Shown: positions 8,757 to 19,040, numbered from the stretch's first letter. The stretch is DNA of 64,000 nt from Hyphomicrobiales bacterium (GCA_900465665.1 UBJO01000003.1:1-64000), one strand, 5' to 3'. Numbers and translations are program-made. The notes: generated from the sequence alone by a model not told the origin.

Positions 8757-10070
8757 TTATGCCTTGCTCTTCTTGCCGACCGCGAAGTAGCTGAAGCCGT
8801 GTCTGGTGACTTCGGCGATCGGATAGATGTTGCGCAGATCGACCAGCACCGGCGTCTTGACCAAGGTCTTCAGCCGCTTGAAGTCGAGCGCGCGGAACTC
8901 TTCCCATTCGGTGACCAGCACCAGCGCATCGGCGCCCTCGGCGATCTCATAGGGATCCTTGCCGTAGACGACCGGGCCGAGCAAGTCTTTCGCCGCGTCC
9001 ATCCCCTCGGGATCGTAGACGTGGACCGCCGCGCCGCCGTCGAGCAGCGCCTGGATGATGGTGATCGAGGGCGCGTCGCGCATGTCGTCGGTGTTCGGCT
9101 TGAAGGTCAGGCCGAGGATGGCGATCTTCTTGCCGCGCACGTTACCGTCGCAGGCGGCGACCACCTTTCGGCCCATGGCGCGTTTGCGGTTGTCGTTGAT
9201 GGCGACGGTGGTCTCGATCAGCCGCATCGGGCTGTCATGATCCTGCGCGGTCTTGACCAGCGCCAGCGTGTCCTTCGGGAAGCACGAGCCGCCGTAGCCT
9301 GGGCCGGCATGCAGGAACTTGTCGCCGATGCGCTTGTCCATGCCGATGCCCTTGGCGACCTTCTGCACGTCGGCGCCGATCTGTTCACAGAGATCGGCGA
9401 TCTCGTTGATGAAGGTGATCTTCATGGCGAGGAACGCGTTGGCCGCGTACTTGATCAGCTCGGAGGTGCGGCGCTCGCAGAAATAGAGCGGGGCTTCGTT
9501 GAGATAGAGCGGGCGGTAGACTTCGCGCATGACCTCGATGGCGCGCGGCTCCTCGGTGCCGAGCACGATGCGGTCGGGGCGCTTGAAGTCGGTGATGGCG
9601 GCACCTTCGCGCAGGAATTCCGGGTTGGACACGACTTCGATGTCCTTGTCGGGAAACTCTTCGCGGAAGATGCGCTCGAGTTCGTCGCCGGTGCCGACGG
9701 GAACCGTCGACTTGGTCACGACGACGGTGAAGCCTTCGACGGATGCGGCGATTTCACGCGCGGCGGCATAGACGTAGCTGAGGTCGGCGTGGCCATCACC
9801 ACGGCGCGAGGGCGTGCCGACCGCGATGAAGACGACGTCGGCAGCGGCGACGGGGGCTGCGAGATCCTTGGAGAAATCCAGACGTCCGGCGCTACGGTTC
9901 TGCGCGATGATGGTATCGAGGCCGGGTTCGAAGATCGGCACTTCGCCTGCTTCTAGCGCATCGATCTTGGCCGCCGACTTGTCGACACAGGTGATATGAT
10001 GGCCGAAATCCGCGAGGCAGGCCCCCGAGACAAGGCCGACATAGCCCGAGCCGATCATCACAATACGCAT
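8757..10070 (-). CDS. rkpK: UDP-glucose 6-dehydrogenase
   Basis: Oxidises UDP-glucose to UDP-glucuronate with two NAD+. Length is 437 residues, typical of the family. The N-terminal motif [16 protein letters not shown] binds NAD, and the catalytic cysteine lies in [11 protein letters not shown] (about residue 262). The start is set by GAGGAAA a few bases before ATG; an earlier in-frame ATG would place that ribosome site inside the coding region. It precedes lpsL with a gap of about 20 bases and follows manC after 95 bases. Its product feeds capsule, lipopolysaccharide and acidic exopolysaccharide synthesis. Confidence 0.93.
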   Translation of the reverse strand: MRIVMIGSGYVGLVSGACLADFGHHITCVDKSAAKIDALEAGEVPIFEPGLDTIIAQNRSAGRLDFSKDLAAPVAAADVVFIAVGTPSRRGDGHADLSYVYAAAREIAASVEGFTVVVTKSTVPVGTGDELERIFREEFPDKDIEVVSNPEFLREGAAITDFKRPDRIVLGTEEPRAIEVMREVYRPLYLNEAPLYFCERRTSELIKYAANAFLAMKITFINEIADLCEQIGADVQKVAKGIGMDKRIGDKFLHAGPGYGGSCFPKDTLALVKTAQDHDSPMRLIETTVAINDNRKRAMGRKVVAACDGNVRGKKIAILGLTFKPNTDDMRDAPSITIIQALLDGGAAVHVYDPEGMDAAKDLLGPVVYGKDPYEIAEGADALVLVTEWEEFRALDFKRLKTLVKTPVLVDLRNIYPIAEVTRHGFSYFAVGKKSKA

Positions 10071-10165
10071 GGAAATTTCCTCAAACACCGATCACAGCCC
10101 TGCCTGATGGCAAGGCCATGATGGTGTTACAGAGGTAATTTTATAAGTTCAAGACAACCACGAGC

Positions 10166-11593
10166 TCAGTTGCGGCCGAACTCGTCGACGATGCGGATGA
10201 TGTCGTCTTCGCCGAGATAGGAGCCGGTCTGGACTTCGATTAGCTCGAGCAGGATCTTGCCCGGATTGGCCAGGCGATGGACTTCGCCAAGGGGTATGTA
10301 GACCGATTCGTTTTCGCGCAGCATCTGCACGTTCTCGCCGATCGTGACCTCAGCCGTGCCCTTGACGACGATCCAGTGCTCGGAGCGATGGTGATGCTTC
10401 TGCAGCGACAGCTTCTTGCCTGGGGTGACGAAGATGCGCTTCACCTGGAAGCGGTCGCCGTTGAAGATCGAGGTGTAACCGCCCCAGGGACGGTAGGAGG
10501 TCGGGTGCGTCTCGGTAAGCTTTGATGTCGCCGGCTTGGAGGCCAGCATCTTGACGATCGCGCCGACGTCCTGGCTGTCCTTGAGGTGGCCGACATAGAC
10601 GGCATCTTCGCTGGCGATGACGGCGACGTCGTCCATGCCGTTGACCGCGAGATGCACGCCGTGGGTCATGACCAGCGAGTTGCGGGTATTGACGACAGTG
10701 GTGTTTTCGGCGGCGACATTGCCCTTTTCGTCAGGATTGCCGCTCTTCCAGATCGCGTCCCAGCTGCCGAGATCCGACCATTGGAAGGGAGAGGGAACGA
10801 CGGCTGCGTTCTTGGTCTTCTCCATGACCGCGTAGTCGATCGAGATATCCGGGCTTTGAGCGAATGCCGCCTTGTCGAGGCGGATGAAGTCGAGATCCTT
10901 GACGCCTCGAGCGATGGCTTCGCCTGCGGCCTTGAGGACATCGGGGGCAAACGTGGTCATCTCGCTCAGCAGCTTGGCGACCGGGAACATGAACATGCCG
11001 GAGTTCCAGTAGAAGCCGCCGGATGCCAGCATCTCCTCGGCTTTTTCAAGCGGCGGCTTCTCGATGAAGCGTTTGACTGACAGCGCGCCGCTCGGCAGCG
11101 CCTCGCCGCCTTCGATATAGCCATAGCCGGTTGCGGGCTCCGTCGGCTTTATGCCGAAGGTGACGAGCTTGCCCGCGGATGCGGCGGCGATCGCTGCGCG
11201 TACCGCGTCGAAGTAGACCTGGTCGGCGTCGATCTCATGGTCGGAGGCGAGCACATGCATGATGGCGCTCTCGCCGAAGCGTTCACGCACCAGCGCGCCG
11301 GCTGCGGCAACGGCGGCGGCGGTGTTGCGCGCCATCGGCTCCAGAAGGATGCTTGACAGCGAGATATCGAGTTCGCGGGCCTGCTCGGCGACGAGGAAGC
11401 GGAACTCCTCGTTGGTGATGACGATCGCCGGCTCATAGAGCGCCTTGTCCGAGACCCGCAGCAATGTGTCCTGGAACAGCGTCGTGTCGCCGATGAAGCG
11501 GATGAACTGCTTGGGGGCGGCGGCGCGCGACAGCGGCCACAGACGCGTGCCCTTGCCGCCTGCCATGATTACCGGAACGATCTTCTGCGTCAT
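10166..11593 (-). CDS. manC: Mannose-1-phosphate guanylyltransferase / mannose-6-phosphate isomerase (type II PMI)
   Basis: A bifunctional 475-residue enzyme that makes GDP-mannose from mannose 1-phosphate and GTP and, in many homologues, interconverts fructose and mannose 6-phosphates. The nucleotidyltransferase signature GGKGTRLWPLSR is at residues 12-23. The C-terminal cupin isomerase domain carries QKHHHRSEHW and ends with ELIEVQTGSYLGEDDI. The start follows GAGGA with nine-base spacing; the longer reading frame upstream overlaps manB and lacks homology. Together with manB it supplies GDP-mannose, the substrate of the epimerase-like enzyme encoded about 7.5 kb away. The rhizobial names noeJ and cpsB are also used. 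Confidence 0.92.
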   Translation of the reverse strand: MTQKIVPVIMAGGKGTRLWPLSRAAAPKQFIRFIGDTTLFQDTLLRVSDKALYEPAIVITNEEFRFLVAEQARELDISLSSILLEPMARNTAAAVAAAGALVRERFGESAIMHVLASDHEIDADQVYFDAVRAAIAAASAGKLVTFGIKPTEPATGYGYIEGGEALPSGALSVKRFIEKPPLEKAEEMLASGGFYWNSGMFMFPVAKLLSEMTTFAPDVLKAAGEAIARGVKDLDFIRLDKAAFAQSPDISIDYAVMEKTKNAAVVPSPFQWSDLGSWDAIWKSGNPDEKGNVAAENTTVVNTRNSLVMTHGVHLAVNGMDDVAVIASEDAVYVGHLKDSQDVGAIVKMLASKPATSKLTETHPTSYRPWGGYTSIFNGDRFQVKRIFVTPGKKLSLQKHHHRSEHWIVVKGTAEVTIGENVQMLRENESVYIPLGEVHRLANPGKILLELIEVQTGSYLGEDDIIRIVDEFGRN

Positions 11594-11627
11594 CTGGATG
11601 TGTCCTCGAATGGTCTTTAATCGTTGA

Positions 11628-13052
11628 TCAGTTTGCGCTTGCCCAGGCGCGGATGCGCCCGAGACCGGCTGCAAGAAGGTCGGTGACAGCGCTCTCCGTC
11701 TCCGCTTCCACGTAGCAGCGCATTTCCGGCGCATTGCCAGAGGGACGGAAGTGGATGATGCGCTTGTCGGCAAGCGTCACGCGCAGGCCGTCGATGTCGC
11801 TGGTGCGTTCGACTTGGCCGATCGACCGCAGGAAGTCGGAGAGATTGGCGGGGCTTGCACGCAGATGCGCCATCAGCTTGGAGCTGGTCTCGACCGGGAA
11901 GTTCTCAAGCCGGTCGGCGGCGGCGAAGGGGAGGCCGTAGCCCGATGCGATGACCGACAAGGGGCGCTTGTTTGCGGCTGCCTGCGCCAGCGTCGCCAGA
12001 ACAGGCAGGAAGCAATCGCGGGTCGGCAAGGCCAGCAGCGTGGTGCCGTTGAGCTCGAAGTCGCTTGCCACCAGCGTGCCGCCATTGGCCTCGAAGCCGA
12101 CGACGCCGGTCTTGCCCGACGTAATCACCTCCTGCATGCCTGAGATCACGAAGGGCGATCCGACGCGGGTGCGGATGACGCTGAACGATCCTGAAGCTTC
12201 GATGCCGGAGTTGGAGGTCACCGGTGTCACCACGGCATCGGCGCCGAGGAAGTTGGCGGCGATCAGGCCGAGAAGGTCGCCGCGCAGCGGCGTACCGGTT
12301 TCATCGGTGACCAGCGGCCGGTCGCCATCGCCATCGGCAGACACGATGGCGTCGAGGCCATGGTCGGTTGCTGCCTGCTTCAGCAGTGCAATGGTCTCTT
12401 CCGAGACGGCTTCGGTGTCGACAGGAATGAAGTGTTCGGAGCGCGCGAAGGCCGTGACTTGAGCGCCGAAGTGTTCGAGCAGGTCGACCATGAGATCGCG
12501 GGCGACGGTGCTGTGCTGGTAGACGCCGACCTTCAGGCCGGCAAGCGTATTGGCGGGCAACAGGCTGGCGTTGCGCTCCGTGAAGAGAGCGAGACACTCG
12601 GCCGACCGATCCTCGGCTTGCCGGTTGCTCAGCGGCCATTCGAAGCCGGTGCGGTCGAGATCGGCGGCGGCGGCGGTGATCGCAGCCTCGTCGGCCTTGT
12701 CGATCTCGCCATCCGGCCGATAGAACTTGATGCCGTTGCGATCGGCGGGGATGTGGGAGCCGGTGATCATCAGCGAGGCGGCGCCGAGATGCAGGCCGTA
12801 AAGCGCCAGCGCCGGCGTCGGCACGGTGCCGCAATCGATCATCGCAAAGCCGAGTTTGCCGAGCGCCTTGATGCAGTCGGCTGATATCTCGGGGCTGGAA
12901 TCGCGAAAGTCACGTCCAATAAGGATCGGGTCTCCCGCCTTCGCCCGGCCGCTTTCGAGGAGATAGCGCCCGAACGCCGTCGCATAGAGCGCCGAAGCCC
13001 GGCCTTTCAAATCCTCGGAAAGGCCGCGAAGCCCGCTTGTCCCAAATTTCAT
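11628..13052 (-). CDS. manB: Phosphomannomutase
   Basis: Converts mannose 6-phosphate to mannose 1-phosphate. The 474-residue protein has the four-domain alpha-D-phosphohexomutase plan. The N-terminal KFGTSGLRG is followed by the phosphoserine loop TGSHIPADRNG (Ser99), where most relatives have SHNP; the metal loop SADGDGDRP and the C-terminal phosphate-binding RPSGNAPEMR follow. It lies 34 bases before manC and is probably cotranscribed with it. It is called noeK in some rhizobia. The ribosome site is weak. The SHIP variant of the active loop may mark this subfamily rather than loss of function. Confidence 0.88.
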   Translation of the reverse strand: MKFGTSGLRGLSEDLKGRASALYATAFGRYLLESGRAKAGDPILIGRDFRDSSPEISADCIKALGKLGFAMIDCGTVPTPALALYGLHLGAASLMITGSHIPADRNGIKFYRPDGEIDKADEAAITAAAADLDRTGFEWPLSNRQAEDRSAECLALFTERNASLLPANTLAGLKVGVYQHSTVARDLMVDLLEHFGAQVTAFARSEHFIPVDTEAVSEETIALLKQAATDHGLDAIVSADGDGDRPLVTDETGTPLRGDLLGLIAANFLGADAVVTPVTSNSGIEASGSFSVIRTRVGSPFVISGMQEVITSGKTGVVGFEANGGTLVASDFELNGTTLLALPTRDCFLPVLATLAQAAANKRPLSVIASGYGLPFAAADRLENFPVETSSKLMAHLRASPANLSDFLRSIGQVERTSDIDGLRVTLADKRIIHFRPSGNAPEMRCYVEAETESAVTDLLAAGLGRIRAWASAN

Positions 13053-13213
13053 TATGAATAAGCCCTCGGCAACGCTTGAATTCGACCGTGTTTTGAAAGC
13101 AGACTACTCAAAGTTCGTAAACTTTGATGGCCGGCGACCGGTAAAATGTCCGCCAAATCCCTTTTCGACGCAAGTTAGTCGCTCGTTTTTGGCGAGCCGG
13201 TGGAGGCAATTGC

Positions 13214-13915
13214 ATGAATGAACAGACCATCGCACTCGAAGACAGCTGGAAGAGCGCCTTGTCCACCGAGTTCGAACAGCCCTACATGCAAAGCCTGAAA
13301 AACTTCCTTATCGAGCGAAAGCAGATGGGGAAACGGATTTTTCCCAAGGGATCGGAATATTTCAGGGCTCTTGATCTGACACCGCTCGACGATGTGAAGG
13401 TCGTGATCCTCGGGCAGGACCCCTATCACGGCGCGGGCCAGGCGCATGGCCTGTGCTTCAGCGTGCAGCCGGGCATCAGAATTCCGCCGTCGCTGGTCAA
13501 TATCTACAAGGAGTTGCAGGCCGATCTCGGTATCGTTCCGGCGCGCCATGGCTTTCTCGAACATTGGGCGCGGCAGGGCGTTCTGCTCTTGAACAGCGTG
13601 CTGACGGTCGAGGAGGCGCAGGCCGCGTCGCATCAGGGCAAGGGGTGGGAGACCTTCACCGACGCCGTCATTCGCAAGGTCAACGACGAATGCGATGCGG
13701 TGGTCTTCATATTGTGGGGCGCCTATGCGCAGCGCAAAGCCGCGTTCGTCGATACATCCAGACATCTCGTTCTCAAATCGCCGCATCCATCGCCGCTTTC
13801 GGCGCATAACGGCTTCTTCGGCTGCCATCACTTCTCCAAGGCCAACGCCTTTCTCGAGAAACACGGCCGCTCGCCTATCGACTGGCAGCTTCCCGAGAAT
13901 CCTGCCGATGAATAG
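13214..13915 (+). CDS. ung: Uracil-DNA glycosylase (family 1)
   Basis: Removes uracil from DNA to start base-excision repair. The 233-residue protein carries the catalytic water-activating motif GQDPYHG (Asp69) and the minor-groove loop [13 protein letters not shown] (His191). [11 protein letters not shown] matches the conserved core strand. Length and motifs fit family 1 Ung proteins. GGAGG lies about eight bases before the ATG. It is divergent from manB and monocistronic. Confidence 0.95.
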   Translation: MNEQTIALEDSWKSALSTEFEQPYMQSLKNFLIERKQMGKRIFPKGSEYFRALDLTPLDDVKVVILGQDPYHGAGQAHGLCFSVQPGIRIPPSLVNIYKELQADLGIVPARHGFLEHWARQGVLLLNSVLTVEEAQAASHQGKGWETFTDAVIRKVNDECDAVVFILWGAYAQRKAAFVDTSRHLVLKSPHPSPLSAHNGFFGCHHFSKANAFLEKHGRSPIDWQLPENPADE

Positions 13916-13922
13916 CTTGAGA

Positions 13923-13946
13923 TGAACGACATCCCCTTGTCGTTCA
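13923..13946 (+). terminator. Hairpin after ung, probable weak terminator
   Basis: TGAACGACA and TGTCGTTCA form a perfect 9-bp stem with a six-base loop, starting about eight bases after the ung stop. No T-tract follows, so it may be a factor-dependent end or an RNA-stabilising hairpin. Confidence 0.45.
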
Positions 13947-14054
13947 CTAAAAGTAGACAATGCGTTCCGGTCGCTGGGACTATTCCAACGGCCGGATAAG
14001 GATCATCTATGACCCATCGAACAGCCCGCCAGGCGGGCCAGAAAGGGGTCTCAA

Positions 14055-14987
14055 ATGCTCGACCAGATCAAGGGTCTTCACCACGTTACGTCGATGGCTG
14101 CGAACGCCCAGACGAACAATCAATTCTTCACCAACGCGCTCGGCCTGCGCCGCGTCAAGAAGACCGTCAATTTCGACGCTCCCGACGTCTATCACCTCTA
14201 TTATGGCGACGAGAACGGCGCGCCGGGCACGATCATGACCTACTTCCCGTTCCCGAAGATGGCGCAGGGCCGTCCGGGCACCGGCGAAGTCGGAACGACG
14301 GTCTATTCCATTCCCGAGGGCTCGATCGGCTTCTGGAGCGATCGCCTCGCCAAGCTGAATGTGACGGGTCTGAAGACCGAGGAGACATTCGGCGAGAAGC
14401 GGCTGAACTTTGCCGGTCCCGATGGTGACGGCTTCGCGCTGGTCGAGGTCAAGGATGACACCCGTCTGCCCTGGACGCATGGCGGCGTTGATCAGGATCA
14501 TGCGATCCGCGGCTTCCATTCGGTTGCCATGCGGCTGCGCGACGACGGCGCGACATCGGAACTCTTACAGTTCATGGGCTATCAGGTCCAGGACGAACGC
14601 GATGGCGTCAAGCGCCTGACCATTCCCGGCGGCAACGGCGCGCATCTGATCGATCTTGAGACGATGCCGAACATCTCGCGGGCGCTTCCGGGTGCGGGCT
14701 CGGTGCATCACGTCGCCTTTGCCGTCGAAAACCGCGCGAAGCAGCTGGAGGTCCGCAAAGCCCTGATGGACACCGGATATCAGGTGACGCCGGTTATCGA
14801 CCGCGATTACTTCTGGGCGATCTATTTCCGCACGCCAGGCGGCGTGCTGTTTGAAATCGCCACCAACGAACCGGGCTTCGACCGGGACGAGGATACAGCG
14901 CATCTCGGCGAAGCGCTGAAGCTGCCGACGCAGCACGAGCATCTGCGCGCGCTGCTCGAACAGCACCTCGAACCGCTGGAAGCATAA
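14055..14987 (+). CDS. Ring-cleaving (hydroquinone-type) extradiol dioxygenase
   Basis: A 310-residue protein built of two glyoxalase/VOC modules, like MhqO/MhqA hydroquinone dioxygenases. The first module starts with GLHHVTSMAANAQTNNQFF and the second with VHHVAFAVEN; the late glutamate in GGVLFEIAT is the expected third iron ligand after the two histidines. Such enzymes open hydroquinones or catechol-like rings and protect against quinone stress. GAAAGGGG precedes the ATG. The gene is followed after 15 bases by an alpha/beta hydrolase, the same pairing as mhqO/mhqD in Bacillus, which supports the assignment. The physiological substrate is unknown. Confidence 0.85.
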   Translation: MLDQIKGLHHVTSMAANAQTNNQFFTNALGLRRVKKTVNFDAPDVYHLYYGDENGAPGTIMTYFPFPKMAQGRPGTGEVGTTVYSIPEGSIGFWSDRLAKLNVTGLKTEETFGEKRLNFAGPDGDGFALVEVKDDTRLPWTHGGVDQDHAIRGFHSVAMRLRDDGATSELLQFMGYQVQDERDGVKRLTIPGGNGAHLIDLETMPNISRALPGAGSVHHVAFAVENRAKQLEVRKALMDTGYQVTPVIDRDYFWAIYFRTPGGVLFEIATNEPGFDRDEDTAHLGEALKLPTQHEHLRALLEQHLEPLEA

Positions 14988-15002
14988 GCTAAGGATATCG
15001 AT

Positions 15003-15611
15003 ATGACCGATCATGGATATGTGCACCGGCTGCATGCCGGTGCTGCGGGCAAGCCTATTCTCTTTACACTGCATGGGACGGGCGGAGACGAGAACCAGTT
15101 CTTCGACTTCGTGCGGCAACTCCTGCCCGAGGCAACCATCGTCTCGCCGCGTGGCGATGTCTCGGAATACGGCGCCGCGCGCTTCTTCAAGCGCACCGGC
15201 GAGGGTGTTTACGACATGGCCGATCTGGCGCGGGCGACCGACAAGATGGCTGGTTACGTCAGCGAGCTCGCAAGGGAGCACCAGGCGTCAGCCATCCTCG
15301 GGCTTGGCTTTTCGAACGGCGCCAACATTCTCGCCAACGTGCTGATCGAGAAGGGGGTGTTCGATGCGTCGGCGCTGATGCATCCGCTCATTCCCTTCCA
15401 GCCGAAGGCCAACGCAGGTCTGGCGGGACGCAAGGTGCTGATCACCGCCGGCGAGCGCGATCCGATCAGCCCCGTGCCGGTTACCAAGGCGCTGGCCGAT
15501 TACTATGAGCGCCAGAAGGCTGATGTGACGACCGTGTGGCATCCCGGCGGACACGAGATCCGGCCGAACGAGGTCGATGCGATCAAGGCGCTCTTTGAGC
15601 CATATAGATAG
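15003..15611 (+). CDS. MhqD-like alpha/beta hydrolase (carboxylesterase)
   Basis: A 202-residue serine hydrolase of the phospholipase/carboxylesterase type. The oxyanion motif LHGTGGDENQF is near residue 24, the nucleophile elbow is GFSNG (Ser104), and Asp152 and His183 complete the triad. It has no signal peptide. It probably acts on the product or a conjugate of the neighbouring dioxygenase. AAGGA precedes ATG. The family is often found next to ring-cleaving dioxygenases in quinone-responsive operons. Confidence 0.82.
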   Translation: MTDHGYVHRLHAGAAGKPILFTLHGTGGDENQFFDFVRQLLPEATIVSPRGDVSEYGAARFFKRTGEGVYDMADLARATDKMAGYVSELAREHQASAILGLGFSNGANILANVLIEKGVFDASALMHPLIPFQPKANAGLAGRKVLITAGERDPISPVPVTKALADYYERQKADVTTVWHPGGHEIRPNEVDAIKALFEPYR

Positions 15612-15618
15612 GACAAAT

Positions 15619-15650
15619 CATCGGGCAGGCCTTTCGGGGTCTGCCCGATG
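15619..15650 (+). terminator. Hairpin terminator candidate after the hydrolase gene
   Basis: CATCGGGCAG and CTGCCCGATG form a perfect 10-bp stem with a 12-base loop, eight bases after the stop codon. There is no T-run, so efficiency is uncertain. Confidence 0.6.
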
Positions 15651-15765
15651 GCTTCCTGCGCGCTACCACTTTGATCTAGGGTCATGCCTTCAATCTTCTG
15701 TGGTAATTTTTCATCATTGATACTGGAGCGGGTATAGGATCTCATTTTCCGAGGAATGCATTCGT

Positions 15766-17613
15766 ATGAGCGATATTGCCGACCTCAGGATGATCTTGGG
15801 CCTTCTCCGTCGCCAGATATGGGTGGTCTTGGCCACCGCGGCAGCCATTCTCTCGCTCACCGCTATCATCCTGACGGTGTTGACGCCGCGATATACCGCG
15901 CAGGCGCTTGTGGTCGTCGACACCAGCGCCAAGAACCTGTTGGCGCCGGATAGTGCTGCAATCGCCAATGCTTCCGATAATGCGCGCGTCGAAGGAGAGG
16001 TGCGGATCGCGCAGTCCGATGCGGTGCTCCTCGACGTCGTGCGCGAGGGGAAGCTGGTTGATGACCCGGAATTCGCATCCCGATCCGGCTACCTTACGGC
16101 CATCTTGGCTCGCTTCGGCGGTGCATCCTCTCACACTACCGATGACGCCGAGCGCAAGACGCTGGCCTCGTTCAAGGAGGCGGTCCGGGTCCGTCGTGAG
16201 GGGCTGACCTATCTCATTACCGTTGGTGTTACATCCGAGGATGCCGGGAAGGCCGCGCTTCTCGCAAATCGGGTGGCTTCGGTCTACATCAGGCATCAGG
16301 TCGATGCCAAGGTGGCGGGCACGATCGCGGCCCGCAACAGCCTGCAAGCACGGGTGAGCGCCGCCAAGGACAGCCTTGCGAGCAACGAAGGGCGGTTGGA
16401 TGGCTTCCTTGCCTCCAATGCCGGCATGCGCGACGCCTTCACGAACGCCAATATCGGCCTGCGCGTCGCCGATGCGCAACTCAATCGGGCGGCCGCGTCA
16501 CCTACGAGCACGCCGCAGCTGCCCACACCGTCCGAGACGTTGACGCAGTTCTACAGCCTGCAGCAATCGGCTGAGATTGCGCGGGCGCAATATCAGAACC
16601 TCCTCACGCGACTGCAGGATTTCGAGGCGCAGGCCAGCCTGCAACTGGCTGACAGTCGGGTGATCTCCGAGGCGTTGCCACCGATCGAGCCATCGTATCC
16701 GAGGGTTGCTGCGATCCTTGCCGTCATGAGCCTCGTCGCGCTTGGTTTCGGCATCGGGGCGGGTTTCCTGCGGGAGTTCTTCGTTGGCGGATTTACCGGG
16801 GAGGACCAGGTCGAGGCGGTGCTGAACATCCAGTTGGCATCGGTGGTGCCGCACGAGGAGGGTGGCGAACTGGAGCGGCCGCATGGGCGCGGGCTCTCCG
16901 ACCGGATCATGACGGCGCCGCTCTCGGTCTTTTCAGAATCGATCCGGCGTATCCGGGTGTCGGTCGAGCAGGCGCTTCTCAACCGGCATCCCGTGATGGA
17001 GGATGCCCGCGAGGAAGGCATCGTGATCATGGTGTCCTCCAGCCTTCCGGGCGAGGGGAAATCGACGCTCGCCACCGCGCTGGCTCGGACCTATGCGCTT
17101 GCCGGAAAGCGCACGCTCCTCATCGACTGCGACCTCAGGAAGCCCAGCATTCACCGCCATGTCGATCGCGAGCCGACGCCCGCTTTCGTCAATCTGCTGC
17201 GCGGCGAGGCCGATCCTGGGTTCGCCAGTATGGTGGATGTCGACCACGCCACGAACCTCTCCGTCATACTGGGCGCGCGGCCGGCGGAGTTTGCCACCGA
17301 CGAGCTGCTGATGAGCGCGCGGGTGCGGGCGCTTCTCGCTCGGGCGCGGTTGCATTTCGATTACGTCGTCATCGACACGCCGCCAGTCGAGGCGGCGGTG
17401 GATGCGCTTTATCTGGCCCGGCTCTGCGATGTCGCGCTTTTCGTGGTGCGCTGGGCGCGGACGCCGCAGAACGTCGCGCGAAAGGCTGTGGCGGCGCTGA
17501 AGGGGAATGTCGGCGGCGGCACGCCCGTGATCGCGGTGCTGAACGGGCAGGACCAGCGCCGCTGGTTCAGCTTCAAGGCCAAGCCGCTGTGGCGCACTGC
17601 CTATGCTGGGTAG
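15766..17613 (+). CDS. Polysaccharide chain-length determinant fused to a BY-kinase-type ATPase (ExoP/Wzc-like)
   Basis: An inner-membrane polysaccharide co-polymerase of 615 residues. A Wzz domain is bounded by membrane helices at about residues 20-42 and 314-335 with a periplasmic coil between. The cytosolic P-loop kinase domain has Walker A SSLPGEGKSTLA (near 425), Walker A' LIDCDLRKP (near 453) and Walker B YVVIDTPP (near 532). Wzc proteins end in a tyrosine cluster used for autophosphorylation, but here the tail is KAKPLWRTAYAG with a single tyrosine. It opens the polysaccharide cluster and should control chain length or export through the flippase/polymerase encoded downstream. Confidence 0.88.
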   Translation: MSDIADLRMILGLLRRQIWVVLATAAAILSLTAIILTVLTPRYTAQALVVVDTSAKNLLAPDSAAIANASDNARVEGEVRIAQSDAVLLDVVREGKLVDDPEFASRSGYLTAILARFGGASSHTTDDAERKTLASFKEAVRVRREGLTYLITVGVTSEDAGKAALLANRVASVYIRHQVDAKVAGTIAARNSLQARVSAAKDSLASNEGRLDGFLASNAGMRDAFTNANIGLRVADAQLNRAAASPTSTPQLPTPSETLTQFYSLQQSAEIARAQYQNLLTRLQDFEAQASLQLADSRVISEALPPIEPSYPRVAAILAVMSLVALGFGIGAGFLREFFVGGFTGEDQVEAVLNIQLASVVPHEEGGELERPHGRGLSDRIMTAPLSVFSESIRRIRVSVEQALLNRHPVMEDAREEGIVIMVSSSLPGEGKSTLATALARTYALAGKRTLLIDCDLRKPSIHRHVDREPTPAFVNLLRGEADPGFASMVDVDHATNLSVILGARPAEFATDELLMSARVRALLARARLHFDYVVIDTPPVEAAVDALYLARLCDVALFVVRWARTPQNVARKAVAALKGNVGGGTPVIAVLNGQDQRRWFSFKAKPLWRTAYAG

Positions 17614-17831
17614 TCTCAGCAGTGTCCGTTGACCCGTTGGCCTACCTCTTTAGGTGCAATCCAGGCGTTTAACGGTGACGGCGTCTTGACATGCTGGTTG
17701 CGTTACTAAAGGTTTAATCCATTCATAAATGCAACCTTATTCACGTCATGGCTGCGCCCCGATTTTTCTCCGTGGCGCTTGATTGCAGGCATTTGAAATA
17801 GCGATTTCACTCATTCGTTGAAGAGCGACGC

Positions 17832-19040
17832 ATGGTCCATGCAAGGCGCATTCTCGTCCACGATTATTCCGGTCATCCGTTTCAGGTGCAGCTTGCGCGC
17901 GCGCTGGCGCGGCGAGGGCATGAGGTTCTGCACGTCTATTCCGAAAGCTTCCAGACGCCGAAGGGTGACCTTGCCGCGCGGCCGGATGATCCGTCCGGGT
18001 TTCGTATTGCCGGCCTTTCATTGTCCGAGCCGTTCCAGAAATCGAGCCTCCTGAAGCGGAGGGCGCAAGAGATCGAGTTCGGGCGGATGGTGGCCGGTGA
18101 GATCAGGCGGTTTCGGCCTGACATCGTGCTTTCCGCCAATGCGCCGCTCGACACGCAGGCCGTCATTCACAAGGCCGCGCGCGTCTGCGGAGCGCGGTTC
18201 GTGTTCTGGCTGCAGGATATCTACAGCGAGGCCATCGGCCGCTTCCTGCCCGCTGCGTTTCCGCTGATCGGGAATGCGGTGGCGCGACGGTATCAGCGGC
18301 TCGAATTCGGTCTGCTGAGGGCAAGCGATCATGTCGTCGCGATCACCGACGATTTCGTTCCACATCTCCGGCAGAACGGCATCGCGCCGGGTCGGCTCTC
18401 CGTCATCGAAAACTGGGCGCCGCTGGATGAGATGCGATCGGTCGGACCGAAACAGTCCGAGAACGGCAGAGGCGATGGCCAGATCGAGGCGGTCTATGCC
18501 GGCACGCTCGGCTACAAGCACAATCCCGATCTGCTGCTGCAGGCGGCGAAAGCGCTGCCTGTTACGATCGACGTTCATTCCGAGGGCGCGATTGCCGAAA
18601 GCCTGGCGCGCAAGGCGGCGGCGGAAGGTGTCCGCAATCTGCGCGTAAAGCCGTGGGTGCCGTTTGCCGATCTGCCCGATGTGCTCGGGTCAGCCGATAT
18701 CCTGATCGCGATGATCGAAGAGGGGGCTGGGGCGTTCTGCGTGCCATCCAAGGTGCTGACCTATTTCGGTTGCGGGCGGCCTGTTTTGGCCTCCGTGCCA
18801 CGCAACAACCTTGCCCGGCGGCTCATCGAGCGCGCCGGTGCCGGTCTTGCGTCGGATCCTGGTGATGCGGCGGCGTTCATCGACAATCTGCGTGCGCTTG
18901 CCGGCGATGCCGCGCTGCGCCTCCGGTTTGGGGCAAACGGCCTTGCCTATGCCCGCGCCAATTTCGCGATCGAGCCGATCACCGACCGTTTCGAGGCGAT
19001 TTTCGCTGGTCTCTATCAGATGGAGAAACAGGCAATCTAG
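17832..19040 (+). CDS. Glycosyltransferase family 4 (GT-B fold)
   Basis: A cytosolic 402-residue glycosyltransferase. The N-terminal half begins ILVHDYSGHPFQVQLARAL, the acceptor-binding Rossmann domain of WcaI/WbuB-like enzymes. The C-terminal domain carries YAGTLGYKHNPDLLLQAAK and the nucleotide-sugar region EEGAGAFCVPSKVLTYFGCG. Donor and acceptor cannot be read from sequence, though WbuB relatives transfer N-acetyl-fucosamine-type sugars. It starts the run that continues with the epimerase, flippase, polymerase and acetyltransferase. The 218 bases before it probably carry a promoter separate from the kinase gene. Confidence 0.85.
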   Translation: MVHARRILVHDYSGHPFQVQLARALARRGHEVLHVYSESFQTPKGDLAARPDDPSGFRIAGLSLSEPFQKSSLLKRRAQEIEFGRMVAGEIRRFRPDIVLSANAPLDTQAVIHKAARVCGARFVFWLQDIYSEAIGRFLPAAFPLIGNAVARRYQRLEFGLLRASDHVVAITDDFVPHLRQNGIAPGRLSVIENWAPLDEMRSVGPKQSENGRGDGQIEAVYAGTLGYKHNPDLLLQAAKALPVTIDVHSEGAIAESLARKAAAEGVRNLRVKPWVPFADLPDVLGSADILIAMIEEGAGAFCVPSKVLTYFGCGRPVLASVPRNNLARRLIERAGAGLASDPGDAAAFIDNLRALAGDAALRLRFGANGLAYARANFAIEPITDRFEAIFAGLYQMEKQAI

